A stretch of 64,000 bases of DNA from Anaeromyxobacter terrae (GCF_022690685.1 NZ_JALCYY010000017.1:28107-92106); one strand, 5' to 3'. Counted from the stretch's first letter, positions 37,447-46,398 are shown. Notes: generated from the sequence alone by a model not told the origin. A program made the numbers and translations.

Positions 37447-38391
37447 TCAGCGGGTGCGGGACCGCTTGCGCCGCCGCGCCTCCTCCTTCTCGGAGAGGAC
37501 GCAGTGCACTTCGGGCGCGATGCCCGAGAGCCGCTGCACCACGGCGGCGGCGGCGGCGAGGCCGAACGCGCCGGTGACGAACGCCGCGCTGCCGTAGACC
37601 TTCGGGCCACGGCGACGCTCCTCCGTCCCGCGCGGGCGCGCCCCGGGGACACCGTCCCCATCGCCCGGCAGCGCGAGCGTCTCGCGCGGCGTCTCGACCG
37701 ACCAGACGGCGAGGACGCCCGTGGGCTGGGCGGCGGAGATCCCATGGCGCCGGCGCAGGTACTTGCGGACGTCCTTGGCGAGCTGATCGGTGTGCGACTC
37801 GCACAGGTCGGTCACCTGGATGGCGGTGGGATCGAGCCGGCGCGCGGCGCCGAGCGAGGTGACGATCGGGATGCCGAGCGCGAGGCAGCGCTGGATGACG
37901 TGGAGCTTCGCGACCACGGTGTCCATCGCGTCGACGACGAACGACACGCCCGGCGGGACGATCCGCTCCGCGCTCGCCTCGGAGTAGAACTCGGCGATCG
38001 CGTCCACCCGCACGGCCGGGCTCACCCGGGCGAGCCGCGCCGCCATCTCCTCGACCTTGAGCGCGCCGAACGCGCCCTCGAGCGCGTGGAGCTGCCGGTT
38101 CGCGTTGGTCTCGTCGACCCGCTCGCCGTCGACGAGCGTCACCCGCCCGACGCCGGCGCGCACGAGCGCCTCTGCGGTGAAGCTCCCCACGCCGCCGACG
38201 CCGAGCACGACCACGTGCGCCGCGGCGAGCCGCTCCATGGCCTCCGGCCCGAGGAGGCGGGCGGTGCGGTCGTGGCGGGGCGAGACAGGACTGCGAGAGG
38301 GGGCGCAGCCGGAGGAGGCTGCGCCGGAGCGAGCGGGGGGACCGGGGGGGCGCGCCGTCTGCGTCCCCCCGGCAAGATGACGCGTGTCCAT
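37447..38391 (-). CDS. tcdA: tRNA threonylcarbamoyladenosine dehydratase (TcdA/CsdL)
   Basis: This E1-like enzyme cyclises t6A37 in tRNA with ATP. It has the nucleotide loop VVLGVGGVGSFTAEALVRAG, the RTARLLG start typical of TcdA, the NANRQLHAL motif and the SLGAARRLDPT stretch. The catalytic domain starts at about residue 42; the first 40 residues are Pro/Ser/Arg-rich and overlie a palindromic repeat also found at 63959. The extension looks like a later insertion and not part of the fold. It lies 20 bases after tatD and may be co-transcribed. Confidence 0.88.
   Translation of the reverse strand: MDTRHLAGGTQTARPPGPPARSGAASSGCAPSRSPVSPRHDRTARLLGPEAMERLAAAHVVVLGVGGVGSFTAEALVRAGVGRVTLVDGERVDETNANRQLHALEGAFGALKVEEMAARLARVSPAVRVDAIAEFYSEASAERIVPPGVSFVVDAMDTVVAKLHVIQRCLALGIPIVTSLGAARRLDPTAIQVTDLCESHTDQLAKDVRKYLRRRHGISAAQPTGVLAVWSVETPRETLALPGDGDGVPGARPRGTEERRRGPKVYGSAAFVTGAFGLAAAAAVVQRLSGIAPEVHCVLSEKEEARRRKRSRTR
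38302..38335. repeat. REP-like palindromic repeat, copy A
   Basis: GGCGCAGCC at 38302-38310 and GGCTGCGCC at 38317-38325 form a perfect 9-pair stem around six bases, followed by GGAGCGAGCG. The 34 bases match 63959-63992 with one difference. This copy lies inside the N-terminal coding region of tcdA. Confidence 0.7.
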
Positions 38392-38411
38392 GCGCGCGTC
38401 GTTCTACGCCC

Positions 38412-39299
38412 CTAGCGCCCGAGCCGGAAGAGCGCCCGGGCGTTCTCGCTCGTGAGCGCGTCCACCTCCGCGAGCGTGCGCCCGGTCGCGCTCGCCACGG
38501 CGGCGGCGATCTCCGGCAGGAAGGCGGGCTCGTTCCGGCCGCGGTGCGGCCGCGGCGTCTGATCCGGCGCGTCGGTCTCGAGGAGCAGCCGCTCCGGCGG
38601 GACCGCCTGGACGGCGGCGATGGGGCGCCGCGCGCGCTCGTAGGTCACGGGGCCGGCGAACGAGAAGTGGAGGCCGAAGCGCAGGTAGCCCTTCACCTGG
38701 TCGGCGCTCCCCGAGAAGCTGTGGAGCACGCCCCCCGCCGGCAGCGGCGCCTCGTCGAGGAGCGCGAGGAGCGGCTCGTGGAGCTTCAGGCAGTGGAGCA
38801 CGACCGGCAGCCGGTGCCGGCGGGCGAGGGCGAGGTGCGCGCGGAGCACGCGCACTTGCCGCTCGAGCGGGGCGCCGGCGGCGACGCTCGGCCCATCGAG
38901 GCCGCACTCCCCCACGGCCACCGCGCCGCCCTCGGCGAGCGCGGCCTCGAGCGCCGCGAGGTGCCGCGCGTCGTCCCGCGGGTCGAGCTCGGGGAGGAGC
39001 TGCGGGTGGACGCCGAGCCCGAAGTGGACACCCGGGGTGCTGCGCGCCCAGCCCGCGAGCCCCGCCCAGCCGTCCGGACCGATCGCCGGGACCACGAGCT
39101 CCGTGACGCCCGCCGCCCGCGCGCGCTCGACGACCCGATCGCGATCGGGCGCGAACTCGAGCTTGTCGAGGTGGCAGTGGGTGTCGATCAGCGCGGGCCT
39201 ACGCCATGTGCATGAAGAGCAGGTTCGGGTCCTCGAGCGTCCGGATGATCTCGTAGCAGAACGCGGCCGCCTCGTGCCCGTCGATGACGCGGTGGTCAC
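38412..39299 (-). CDS. tatD: TatD-family metal-dependent hydrolase
   Basis: The TatD fold is clear from residue 37 onward: LIDTHCHLDKLEF gives the first metal pair, GECGLD the bridging Glu, LHCLK and VLHSFSGS the next His residues, and LLETDAPDQTP the catalytic Asp. These are 3' exonuclease-type deoxyribonucleases. No ATG, GTG or TTG lies just before the fold; the only canonical start is the GTG at 39299, which overlaps the E2 gene by about 100 bases and adds 36 residues that shadow it. A non-standard start such as the CTG at 39191, coupled to E2 translation, is an alternative. Confidence 0.82.
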   Translation of the reverse strand: MTTASSTGTRRPRSATRSSGRSRTRTCSSCTWRRPALIDTHCHLDKLEFAPDRDRVVERARAAGVTELVVPAIGPDGWAGLAGWARSTPGVHFGLGVHPQLLPELDPRDDARHLAALEAALAEGGAVAVGECGLDGPSVAAGAPLERQVRVLRAHLALARRHRLPVVLHCLKLHEPLLALLDEAPLPAGGVLHSFSGSADQVKGYLRFGLHFSFAGPVTYERARRPIAAVQAVPPERLLLETDAPDQTPRPHRGRNEPAFLPEIAAAVASATGRTLAEVDALTSENARALFRLGR

Positions 39300-40506
39300 T
39301 CGTGATCGAGACGTGCATCACGTCGCGAACCACCACCTGCCCGTCCCGCACGACCGGCGTCGGCCGGATGCGGTGCACGCCCAGGATGCCCACCTCGGGG
39401 TAGTTGAGGACCGGGGTCGCGAACATCCCGCCGAGCGCGCCGAGGCTCGTGATGGTGAACGTCGAGCGGCCCATGTCCTCGGGGCGCGCGCGGCCGGCCT
39501 TCGCGTCCTGCGCGAGCCGCTCGATCTCCCGCGCGAGCTCGACGAGCGAGCGCCGATCGGCGCCGCGCACCACCGGCACGACGAGCCCCGCGTCGGTCGC
39601 GGAGGCGATGCCGATGTCGTGGCGGCGGTGCACGACGAGCTCGCCCCGCTCGTCGTCCATCGTCGCGTTGAGCCTCGGGAACTTCCTCAGCGCGGCGACG
39701 ACCGCCTTCACGATGAACGGGAGGAACGTGACCTTCACGCCCTCGTCCTTCGCGGCGGCGGCGATCCGGTCCTTCACCCGCGCGAGCTCCGTCACGTCGC
39801 ACTGCTCCACGAAGGTGAAGTGCGCGGCGGTCCGCTTCGAGCGGGCCATGTTCTCGGCGATCCGCTTGCGCACGCCGCGGAGCGGCACGCGCTCCTCGAC
39901 GCCGCCGCCCTCGGGGCGGAGCGGGATGGGCGCCGGGGCCGCCGCCCGGGCCGGTGCGAGCTCCGTCACCGGAGCGGCCGGGCGCTCCGGCCGGCCGTGC
40001 CCGTTCGTGCCGTTCCGGAACGCGGCGAGGTCGTCCTTCGTCACCCGCCCGCCCGGCCCGGAGCCGGCCACCGCGTTGATGTCGATCTCGAGCTCCCGCG
40101 CGAGCGCGCGCACGGCCGGTGTCGCGAGGGCCTTCTGGCCCGCGGGGCGCGGCGCGGCGGCCTTCGCGGCCGGAGCGTCCACGCCGGGCGCGGCGCTGCG
40201 GGCCGCCGGCGCCTCCGTCCCGGCCTTCGCCTGGGCCGTGGCGGGGGCGGACGGGGACGGCGCCGCGCCGTCGAGCTCCAGCTCGATGAGCGGCGCGTGC
40301 ACCTTCGCGACGTCGCCCACCTTCCAGAACAGCGTCACCACGCGCCCGCGCTTCGGCGAGGGGATGACCACCGTCGCCTTGTCGGTCATCACCTCGACGA
40401 GCGGCTGGTCCTCGGCGACGACGTCGCCGGGCTTCACGAACCACTGCTGCACCTCGGCCTCGACGACGCCCTCGCCGATGTCCGGGAGCTCGAGCTTGTA
40501 CGCCAT
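39199..40506 (-). CDS. Lipoyl acyltransferase (E2) of a 2-oxoacid dehydrogenase complex
   Basis: The 435-residue E2 has one lipoyl domain at residues 1-80 with the lipoylated Lys43 in EVMTDKATVV. An Ala/Pro linker follows, then a peripheral-subunit-binding domain (LATPAVRALARELEIDINAVAGSGPGGRVTKDDL) and a catalytic domain with SDHRVIDG near the C-terminus, holding the active His and Asp. The single lipoyl domain and the paired two-chain E1 suit a branched-chain 2-oxoacid complex, although pyruvate is possible. It is 31 bases downstream of E1beta. Confidence 0.92.
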   Translation of the reverse strand: MAYKLELPDIGEGVVEAEVQQWFVKPGDVVAEDQPLVEVMTDKATVVIPSPKRGRVVTLFWKVGDVAKVHAPLIELELDGAAPSPSAPATAQAKAGTEAPAARSAAPGVDAPAAKAAAPRPAGQKALATPAVRALARELEIDINAVAGSGPGGRVTKDDLAAFRNGTNGHGRPERPAAPVTELAPARAAAPAPIPLRPEGGGVEERVPLRGVRKRIAENMARSKRTAAHFTFVEQCDVTELARVKDRIAAAAKDEGVKVTFLPFIVKAVVAALRKFPRLNATMDDERGELVVHRRHDIGIASATDAGLVVPVVRGADRRSLVELAREIERLAQDAKAGRARPEDMGRSTFTITSLGALGGMFATPVLNYPEVGILGVHRIRPTPVVRDGQVVVRDVMHVSITSDHRVIDGHEAAAFCYEIIRTLEDPNLLFMHMA

Positions 40507-40537
40507 GGGTTCGGCCTCGCTTGCCCGGGGGGCGGCG

Positions 40538-41512
40538 TTAGTACGACACGACCTCGCGGATCGCCTTCAGCACGCGCGGCGCGCGCGGCAGGTACTCGTT
40601 CTCGAGCGTGTACGGGAACGGCGTGTCGAACCCGGTCACGCGCGTGATGGGCGCCTCGAGGTGGAGGAAGCACTTCTCCTGCAGGATCGCGGCGAGCTCC
40701 GCGCCGAAGCCGCAGGTGCGCGGGGCCTCGTGCACCACGATCGCGCGGCCGGTCTTCTTCACCGACTGGACGAGCGTGTCGGTGTCGAGCGGCTGCAGCG
40801 AGCGCAGGTCGATGACCTCGCAGTCGATGCCCTCCGCCTCCGCCTCGCGCGCGGCCTGCTCGACCTCGTGCCACATCGAGCCCCACGCCACGAGCGTCAG
40901 CGCCGAGCCCTCGCGCGTCACCTTCGCCTTGCCGATCGGCACCTGGTACTCGCCCTCGGGCACCTCGCCCTTCGCGGCGCGGTACACGCGCTTCGGCTCG
41001 AAGAACAGCACCGGATCCGGATCGCGGATGGCGCTGATGAGCATGCCCTTCGCGTCGTACGGGTTCGAGGGGACGACCACCTTGAGCCCGGCGGTGTGGA
41101 CGAAGTGCGTCTCCGGCGACTGCGAGTGGTAGTGGCCGCCCTTGATGCCGCCGCCGTACGGCGTGCGGATCACCATCGGGCAGGCGTACTGGCCGCCGGA
41201 GCGGTAGCGGTACTTCGCGACCTCGTTCACGATCTGGTCGAACGCGGGGTAGATGAAGTCCGCGAACTGGATCTCCGGGACGGGCCGGAGGCCGTAGAGC
41301 GCCATCCCGACCGCCGTCCCGATGATGCCGCCCTCCGCGAGCGGCGTGTCCATCACGCGATCGGCGCCGAACTCGTCGTAGAGCCCCTGCGTGGCGCGGA
41401 ACACGCCGCCGAACTTCCCGACGTCCTCGCCGAGCACCACCACGTCGGGGTCGCGGCGCATCTCGAGGCGCAGGGCGTCGTTCACCGCCTGGATGATGTT
41501 CATCGTCGGCAT
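40538..41512 (-). CDS. 2-oxoacid dehydrogenase E1 component, beta subunit
   Basis: The 324-residue protein has the E1beta pattern: MNIIQAVNDALRLEM at the start, VVVLGEDVGKFGGVFRATQGL, DTPLAEGGIIG with the Glu that contacts thiamine diphosphate, and QFADFIYPAFDQIVNEVAKYRYRSGG. A transketolase C-terminal domain follows from about residue 200. It pairs with the alpha chain 17 bases upstream. The sequence most resembles BkdA2/PdhB proteins of branched-chain complexes. Confidence 0.92.
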   Translation of the reverse strand: MPTMNIIQAVNDALRLEMRRDPDVVVLGEDVGKFGGVFRATQGLYDEFGADRVMDTPLAEGGIIGTAVGMALYGLRPVPEIQFADFIYPAFDQIVNEVAKYRYRSGGQYACPMVIRTPYGGGIKGGHYHSQSPETHFVHTAGLKVVVPSNPYDAKGMLISAIRDPDPVLFFEPKRVYRAAKGEVPEGEYQVPIGKAKVTREGSALTLVAWGSMWHEVEQAAREAEAEGIDCEVIDLRSLQPLDTDTLVQSVKKTGRAIVVHEAPRTCGFGAELAAILQEKCFLHLEAPITRVTGFDTPFPYTLENEYLPRAPRVLKAIREVVSY

Positions 41513-41529
41513 GCGGACCTCTCGGGCGT

Positions 41530-42729
41530 TCAGGCGTCGGAGTGGCGCGGGTTCGCGACGCGCGGGTCGGCGGCGACCGCGGCCTCGAGCTCGGCGAGCT
41601 GCTCGCGGAGGAGCGGGGTCGGCTCGGCGTAGACGTCCTCGAACAGGCTCTCGAGCGGCGGCTTCGGCGCGAACGCCTCCGCCTCCTTGAGGACGCGCTG
41701 CAGCTCCTCGCGCACGCCCGCGCGGATCCGCTCGTCCGCCGCGTCGTCGAGCGCGCCCCGGCGCGCGAGGAAGCGGCGCATGCGCAGGAGCGGGTCCTTC
41801 TGCTTCCAGGGCTCGACCAGCTCGGCCGGGCGGTAGGCGCGCGGATCGTCGGAGGTCGAGTGGCCCTCGACGCGGTAGGTGACGCACTCGATGAGGGTGG
41901 GCCCCTCCCCCGCCGCGGCGCGGGCGCGGGCGCGCCGCGTCGCCGCGTGCACGGCCAGGAGGTCGTTCCCGTCGACGCGCTCGCCGCGCATCCCGTAGGC
42001 GATGGCCTTCTGCGCGATCGTCTCCGACCCGGTCTGCCGCTCGCGCGGCACGCTGATCGCCCAGCCGTTGTTGCGGCAGATGAACACGACCGGCAGCTTG
42101 CGGACCGCCGCGAAGTTGAGGCCGGTGTGGAAGTCGTGGGCGCTCGTGCCGCCCTCGCCGAAGTAGGTGATCGCGACCATCGGATCGCCCTTGAGGCGCG
42201 CCGCCCAGGCGGCGCCGACGGCGTGCGAGATCTGCGTCGAGATGGGCGAGGAGATCGACGTGAAGCGGCCGGGCCGCCACGCCTCGTGGCACGGCATCTG
42301 CCGGCCCTTCATCGCGTCGCCGGCGTTGCCGAACAGCTCGCAGAGGAAGGTGACGAGCGGCATCCCCCGCATGAGCGCCGCGCCGTGCTCGCGGTAGCAG
42401 GGGAAGATCCAGTCCTGCTCGTCCATCGCGGCGGCGGAGCCGAGGATCGAGGCCTCCTCGCCGATCGACCCGATGTAGAAGCCGATCCGGCCCTGGCGCT
42501 GGAGCGTGATCATCCGCTCGTCGAGCGCCCGGTTGAGGACCATGAGCTCGTAGAGCTTCAGCACCTCGGCGTCGGACAGCGTCACCTCGTCGGGCGGCCC
42601 GACGAGCTCGCCGTCCTCGGCGACGAGGCGGTACAGCGGGAACTCCTTCACGAAGCGGCCGGGCTCCCACTCTCGGTGGTTGCCGCGCTGCCGCCTCGGT
42701 ACCGCCCCCACCTCGTGCTCTCGGCGCAT
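41530..42729 (-). CDS. 2-oxoacid dehydrogenase E1 component, alpha subunit
   Basis: The 399-residue protein decarboxylates the 2-oxoacid with thiamine diphosphate. The cofactor motif is GEGGTSAHDFHTGLNFAAVRKLPVVFICRNNGWAIS (GDG-type start, NN end), with an upstream YREHGAALMRG stretch and GHSTSDDPRAYR carrying the phospho-loop Ser of eukaryotic homologues. The N-terminal FPLYRLV and YIGSIGEEA point to the branched-chain E1alpha group. It is 12 bases after lipA. Confidence 0.92.
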   Translation of the reverse strand: MRREHEVGAVPRRQRGNHREWEPGRFVKEFPLYRLVAEDGELVGPPDEVTLSDAEVLKLYELMVLNRALDERMITLQRQGRIGFYIGSIGEEASILGSAAAMDEQDWIFPCYREHGAALMRGMPLVTFLCELFGNAGDAMKGRQMPCHEAWRPGRFTSISSPISTQISHAVGAAWAARLKGDPMVAITYFGEGGTSAHDFHTGLNFAAVRKLPVVFICRNNGWAISVPRERQTGSETIAQKAIAYGMRGERVDGNDLLAVHAATRRARARAAAGEGPTLIECVTYRVEGHSTSDDPRAYRPAELVEPWKQKDPLLRMRRFLARRGALDDAADERIRAGVREELQRVLKEAEAFAPKPPLESLFEDVYAEPTPLLREQLAELEAAVAADPRVANPRHSDA

Positions 42730-42741
42730 GCGTCGCTCCGG

Positions 42742-43731
42742 TCAGGGACCAGGGGCTCGCGAGGCGATCTCGCCCCTCAGGAACAGCTCGGCGGCGCGGT
42801 AGCTGGACCGTACGAGCGGTCCGCTCGCCACGTACCGGAAGCCGAGCGCGAGGCCCGCCTCCCGCCACGCCGCGAACTTCTCGGGCTTCACGAACTCGAC
42901 GACCGGCAGGTGCCAGGCGCTCGGCCGCAGGTACTGACCGAGCGTGAGGATCTCCACGCCCGCCGCCCGCAGGTCCTTCATCGCCTGGAGGAGCTCGTCC
43001 TCGGTCTCGCCGAGCCCGACCATGATCGAGGACTTCGTCACGATCCGCGGGAACTCGCGCTTCATCCGCGCGAGGACGCCGAGGGTCTGGTCGTAGCCGG
43101 CCTTGAGATCGCGCACGACCGGCGTGAGCCGGCGAACCGTCTCGAGGTTGTTCGCGAACACGTCGGGCGCGGCCTCGCCGACCGCGCGCACCGCCGCCGC
43201 GTCGCCGCGGAAGTCCGGCGTCAGCACCTCGACGAGGAGGTGCGGGATCGCCTTGAGCCGCCGGATCGCGTCGGCGAAGTGGCCCGCGCCGCCGTCCGGC
43301 AGGTCGTCCCGGTCGACGCTCGTCACGACGATGTAGTCGAGCCCGAGCTTCGCGATGGCCTCGGCGAGGTGGCGCGGCTCGTCCGGATCGAGCGGCGGCG
43401 GCTGGGCCGCCGTCTTCACGTTGCAGAAGCGGCAGCCGCGGGTGCAGACGTCGCCCATCAGCATCACGGTCGCCGTGCCGCCGCCCCAGCACTCGGCCAC
43501 GTTCGGGCAGTGCGCCTCCTCGCAGACCGTGTGGAGCTCGAGCCCCTTCACCGTCTCGCGCACCTTCTGATAGCGCTCGCCGCCCGGCACGTTGACCCGC
43601 AGCCAGCCGGGCTTCCGGGCGCTCATCGGCACGCCCTGCTCCCGGAAGGCCTGGAGGATGGATCTCGGGTCTTGCGGCGGCTCGCCGGCGGAGCCCAGGA
43701 CGGGCAGGCTGCTGCGCGGGGTGTCGGACAT
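42742..43731 (-). CDS. lipA: Lipoyl synthase (radical SAM)
   Basis: The 329-residue enzyme inserts two sulfurs into protein-bound octanoate. The radical SAM motif is [10 protein letters not shown]. The auxiliary cluster is given by [12 protein letters not shown] upstream, and the C-terminal RSSY motif (VRSSYRA) supplies its Ser ligand. Its place at the head of the E1-E2 operon, with lipB nearby, provides the cofactor made for that complex. Confidence 0.96.
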   Translation of the reverse strand: MSDTPRSSLPVLGSAGEPPQDPRSILQAFREQGVPMSARKPGWLRVNVPGGERYQKVRETVKGLELHTVCEEAHCPNVAECWGGGTATVMLMGDVCTRGCRFCNVKTAAQPPPLDPDEPRHLAEAIAKLGLDYIVVTSVDRDDLPDGGAGHFADAIRRLKAIPHLLVEVLTPDFRGDAAAVRAVGEAAPDVFANNLETVRRLTPVVRDLKAGYDQTLGVLARMKREFPRIVTKSSIMVGLGETEDELLQAMKDLRAAGVEILTLGQYLRPSAWHLPVVEFVKPEKFAAWREAGLALGFRYVASGPLVRSSYRAAELFLRGEIASRAPGP

Positions 43732-43897
43732 GTTGCCGCGCGGGATGTAGCGGTGGACTGGCGCTGGGTCAAGACGCGGCGCTCAAACGGGCGACCGCCG
43801 GGCGAATCCTGGGCACTGGGGGTGCAACCTGCATGCTATAGTTTCCCGGCCCGCCCCTTCTGGGCGCCCCCTCTTCGCCGAAGGAAGAAGCGCTCGA

Positions 43898-44971
43898 ATG
43901 GCGGAGTCCCCCAGCGAACCCACCCGCATCCTCATCGTCGACGACGACACCTCGGTGCGTGACGTCATCGCGGTCCTGCTCGGGGAGGAGGGCTACGCCG
44001 TCACGGCGGTGTCCTCGGCGGAGGCCGCCCTGGACGCGGCTCGGCTGAGCGAGTTCTCGCTCGTGATCAGCGACGTGCGCATGCCGGGCAAGGACGGCTT
44101 CTGGCTCCTCGACCGGATCCGCGAGCTCCACCCGGACACCGCGGTCATCATGCTGACCGCCTTCGGCGACACCGAGGCCGCGGTCGAGTGCCTGCGGAAC
44201 GGCGCGGCCGACTACCTCCTCAAGCCGCCCAAGGTCACCGATCTCATCCGCGCCATCGAGCGGGCCCTCGGGCGGCGGCGCCTCGAGCTCGCGCGCCAGC
44301 GCTACCGGCGCAGCCTCGAGAACCGCGTGCGCGAGAAGACCGCGGAGCTGTCGCGGACGCTCGGGGACCTGCAGGCCACCTACTCGCAGACGCTCTGGTC
44401 CCTCGTCGCAGCGCTCGACGCGCGCGAGCATGAGACGAGCGACCACTCGCAGCGCGTCGTGCGCTACACGCTCGCGGTGGCGAAGCGGCTCGGCCTCGCG
44501 GAGAAGGAGCTGCCGGACATCGGCCGCGGCGCGCTCCTCCACGACATCGGCAAGATCGGCGTGCCCGACGCGATCCTCCTGAAGCCCGCCAAGCTGACGC
44601 CGGCCGAGTGGGCCGAGATGCGCAAGCACCCGCAGATCGGCTTCAACATCCTGCAGTCGGTCGAGTTCCTCGACGTGCCCGCGCAGATCGTGCTCTGCCA
44701 CCAGGAGCGCTACGACGGCGGTGGCTACCCGCGCAGCCTCGCTGGCGACGCGATCCCCATCGGCGCGCGGATCTTCGCCATCGCGGACTGCTTCGACGCG
44801 ATGACCAGCGACCGGCCCTATCGCAAGGGCGGGACGGTGGACGCGGCGCGCGCCGAGATCGCGCGCTACTCCGGGACGCAGTTCGACCCCCGCTGCGCCG
44901 ACGCGTTCCTGTCGATGTCCCCGGACGAGCTCGCCGACCTGGCGCGCACGACGCAAGCCCGGCCGATTTGA
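43898..44971 (+). CDS. Response regulator with HD-GYP phosphodiesterase domain
   Basis: The 357-residue protein has a receiver domain (ILIVDDDTS, acceptor Asp in LVISDVRMPG, Lys in YLLKPP) at about residues 7-125 and a coiled coil near 130-165. The HD-GYP domain follows, with HD in LLHDIGKIGVPD and the CHQERYDGGGYP motif. HD-GYP domains degrade cyclic di-GMP (or cGAMP in some Deltaproteobacteria). All metal residues I expect are present, except that the usual HHE appears as CHQE. A TATAGT box at 43837 is a weak promoter candidate. No kinase is adjacent. Confidence 0.9.
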   Translation: MAESPSEPTRILIVDDDTSVRDVIAVLLGEEGYAVTAVSSAEAALDAARLSEFSLVISDVRMPGKDGFWLLDRIRELHPDTAVIMLTAFGDTEAAVECLRNGAADYLLKPPKVTDLIRAIERALGRRRLELARQRYRRSLENRVREKTAELSRTLGDLQATYSQTLWSLVAALDAREHETSDHSQRVVRYTLAVAKRLGLAEKELPDIGRGALLHDIGKIGVPDAILLKPAKLTPAEWAEMRKHPQIGFNILQSVEFLDVPAQIVLCHQERYDGGGYPRSLAGDAIPIGARIFAIADCFDAMTSDRPYRKGGTVDAARAEIARYSGTQFDPRCADAFLSMSPDELADLARTTQARPI

Positions 44972-45022
44972 GTTGATCAAGCACGTGACGGAAGCGGGTT
45001 GTAACGCGTCAGCAGGGAGGGG

Positions 45023-45180
45023 CCCCGTCGCGAAGCGACGGGGAGGGACGCAGTCCCTCCCGGCGGGGAGCCTTCGCGTTCCGGCGAACGCCGGCGCGAA
45101 GGCTCACGGGCCCCGCCGAGCAGGGGTGGGGACCCCGACGACGGCGGCCAGCCGTCGGCGGGGCGGGGGCGGCAGCCCCC
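45023..45180. repeat. Array of consecutive perfect hairpins
   Basis: The 257-base gap between the HD-GYP gene and moaA holds no gene but a run of palindromes. They are CCCCGTCGC-GAA-GCGACGGGG (45023-45043), GGGAGGGAC-GCA-GTCCCTCCC (45041-45061), a nested 11-pair stem at 45068-45105 with an inner CCGGCG-AA-CGCCGG, and two more GC-rich hairpins to 45180. It may terminate transcription and may be a repeat-element cluster. Confidence 0.6.
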
Positions 45181-45228
45181 GTCAGACGACCGGTGATCTG
45201 GACCGCGCCTATCGGGTATAACGGGCGC

Positions 45229-46236
45229 GTGTCCGAGCCCGACAGCGCGCAGCCGGTGAGCGGGCCCCTCGTCGACGGACAGGGGCGGAGGATCCAGTAC
45301 CTGCGGCTGTCCCTCACCGACCGCTGCAACTTCCGCTGCTCCTACTGCGCGCCGATGGGGCCGGACCGGCAAGAGGATCCGCTCACGAGGCCGGAGCTCG
45401 CCCGCGTGGTCGGGGTGTTCGCGAAGCTCGGCATCCGGCGCGTGCGGCTCACGGGCGGCGAGCCGACGCTCCGCCGCGAGCTCCTCGACATCGTGCGCGA
45501 CGTGAGGGCGACGCCGGGGATCGAGGAGATCGCCCTCACGACCAACGGCCACGCGCTCGCGACGCACGCGACCCTGCTGCTGGACGCGGGCGTCTCCCGC
45601 CTCAACGTCTCGCTCGACACGCTCGACCCGGCGAAGCTCCAGCGCATCTCCGGCCGCGCCGCGACGCTCGAGCGGATCGTCTCCGGCATCGAGGCGGCGT
45701 TCCGCGCCGGGTTCGACTCGGTGAAGCTCAACGTCGTCGTGGTCCGGGGCGAGAACGAGGACGAGCTCGGGAACCTCGCGCGCTTCGCCTGGCGCTTCGG
45801 CGCGACGGCCCGCTTCATCGAGCTCATGCCGTTCGGCCCGGGGAAGCCGGTGCCGACCTCCGAGGTGAAGGGGCTCCTCGAGGCGCAGGGCATCCGGCTC
45901 GAGCCGGACGCGACGCGCGGCTGGGGGCCCGCCTATCACATGCGCGGGACCTCGGACGCCGGGGGCGTGCCGGTGAGCGGCCTCGTCGGCTTCATCGGCG
46001 CCATGACCGAGAACTTCTGCGACGGCTGCAACCGCGTGCGGGTCGGCGCCGACGGCTCCCTGCGCGCCTGCCTGGGCGGCCGGGATCGCGTGCCGCTGCG
46101 CGAGCTCGTCCGCGGCGGCGCCTCCGACGAGGAGATCGCCCGGGCGGTGCGGACGGCGCTCCTCGCGAAGGGCGAGAAGCACGAGATGCTGAGGGGCGGC
46201 GCGGGGCTTTTGCCGATGATCGGATCCGGCGGCTAG
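45229..46236 (+). CDS. moaA: GTP 3',8-cyclase (molybdenum cofactor synthesis)
   Basis: The 335-residue radical SAM enzyme starts cofactor synthesis by converting GTP to 3',8-cyclo-GTP. It has the N-terminal cluster motif CNFRCSYC, LTGGEPTLR, the C-terminal second cluster FCDGCNRVR...CLGG, and the terminal GG needed by the family. I chose the GTG at 45229; a GTG at 45193 is also in frame but extends into the hairpin region. The product serves molybdoenzymes such as the formate dehydrogenase in this window. Confidence 0.93.
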   Translation: MSEPDSAQPVSGPLVDGQGRRIQYLRLSLTDRCNFRCSYCAPMGPDRQEDPLTRPELARVVGVFAKLGIRRVRLTGGEPTLRRELLDIVRDVRATPGIEEIALTTNGHALATHATLLLDAGVSRLNVSLDTLDPAKLQRISGRAATLERIVSGIEAAFRAGFDSVKLNVVVVRGENEDELGNLARFAWRFGATARFIELMPFGPGKPVPTSEVKGLLEAQGIRLEPDATRGWGPAYHMRGTSDAGGVPVSGLVGFIGAMTENFCDGCNRVRVGADGSLRACLGGRDRVPLRELVRGGASDEEIARAVRTALLAKGEKHEMLRGGAGLLPMIGSGG

Positions 46237-46280
46237 CGCTGCGGCGCACGCTGCCTGCCTGCGCCGGGCAGGCTCGTCAC

Positions 46281-46321
46281 TGCGCTGCTCGGCGTACGGA
46301 AGCAGTACGCCTGCGCTGCTC
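46281..46321. repeat. Hairpin flanked by direct repeats after moaA
   Basis: GGCGTAC (46291-46297) pairs with GTACGCC (46305-46311). The hairpin is bracketed by two identical 10-base copies TGCGCTGCTC (46281-46290 and 46312-46321). A separate 7-pair hairpin (GCCTGCC/GGCAGGC, 46253-46273) just upstream could end moaA transcription. Confidence 0.5.
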
Positions 46322-46398
46322 GTTCCTCGCGTGCCCGGCTCGGCGACGGCATCGTGTGCCTCGCCTCCGCTCGCCCAGAACTACGGGCTCGTGCGCCG

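Noticed and set aside
45023..45180. CRISPR array
   Set aside because: The units are palindromes of different sequence without equal repeats or regular spacers, and no cas gene is present.
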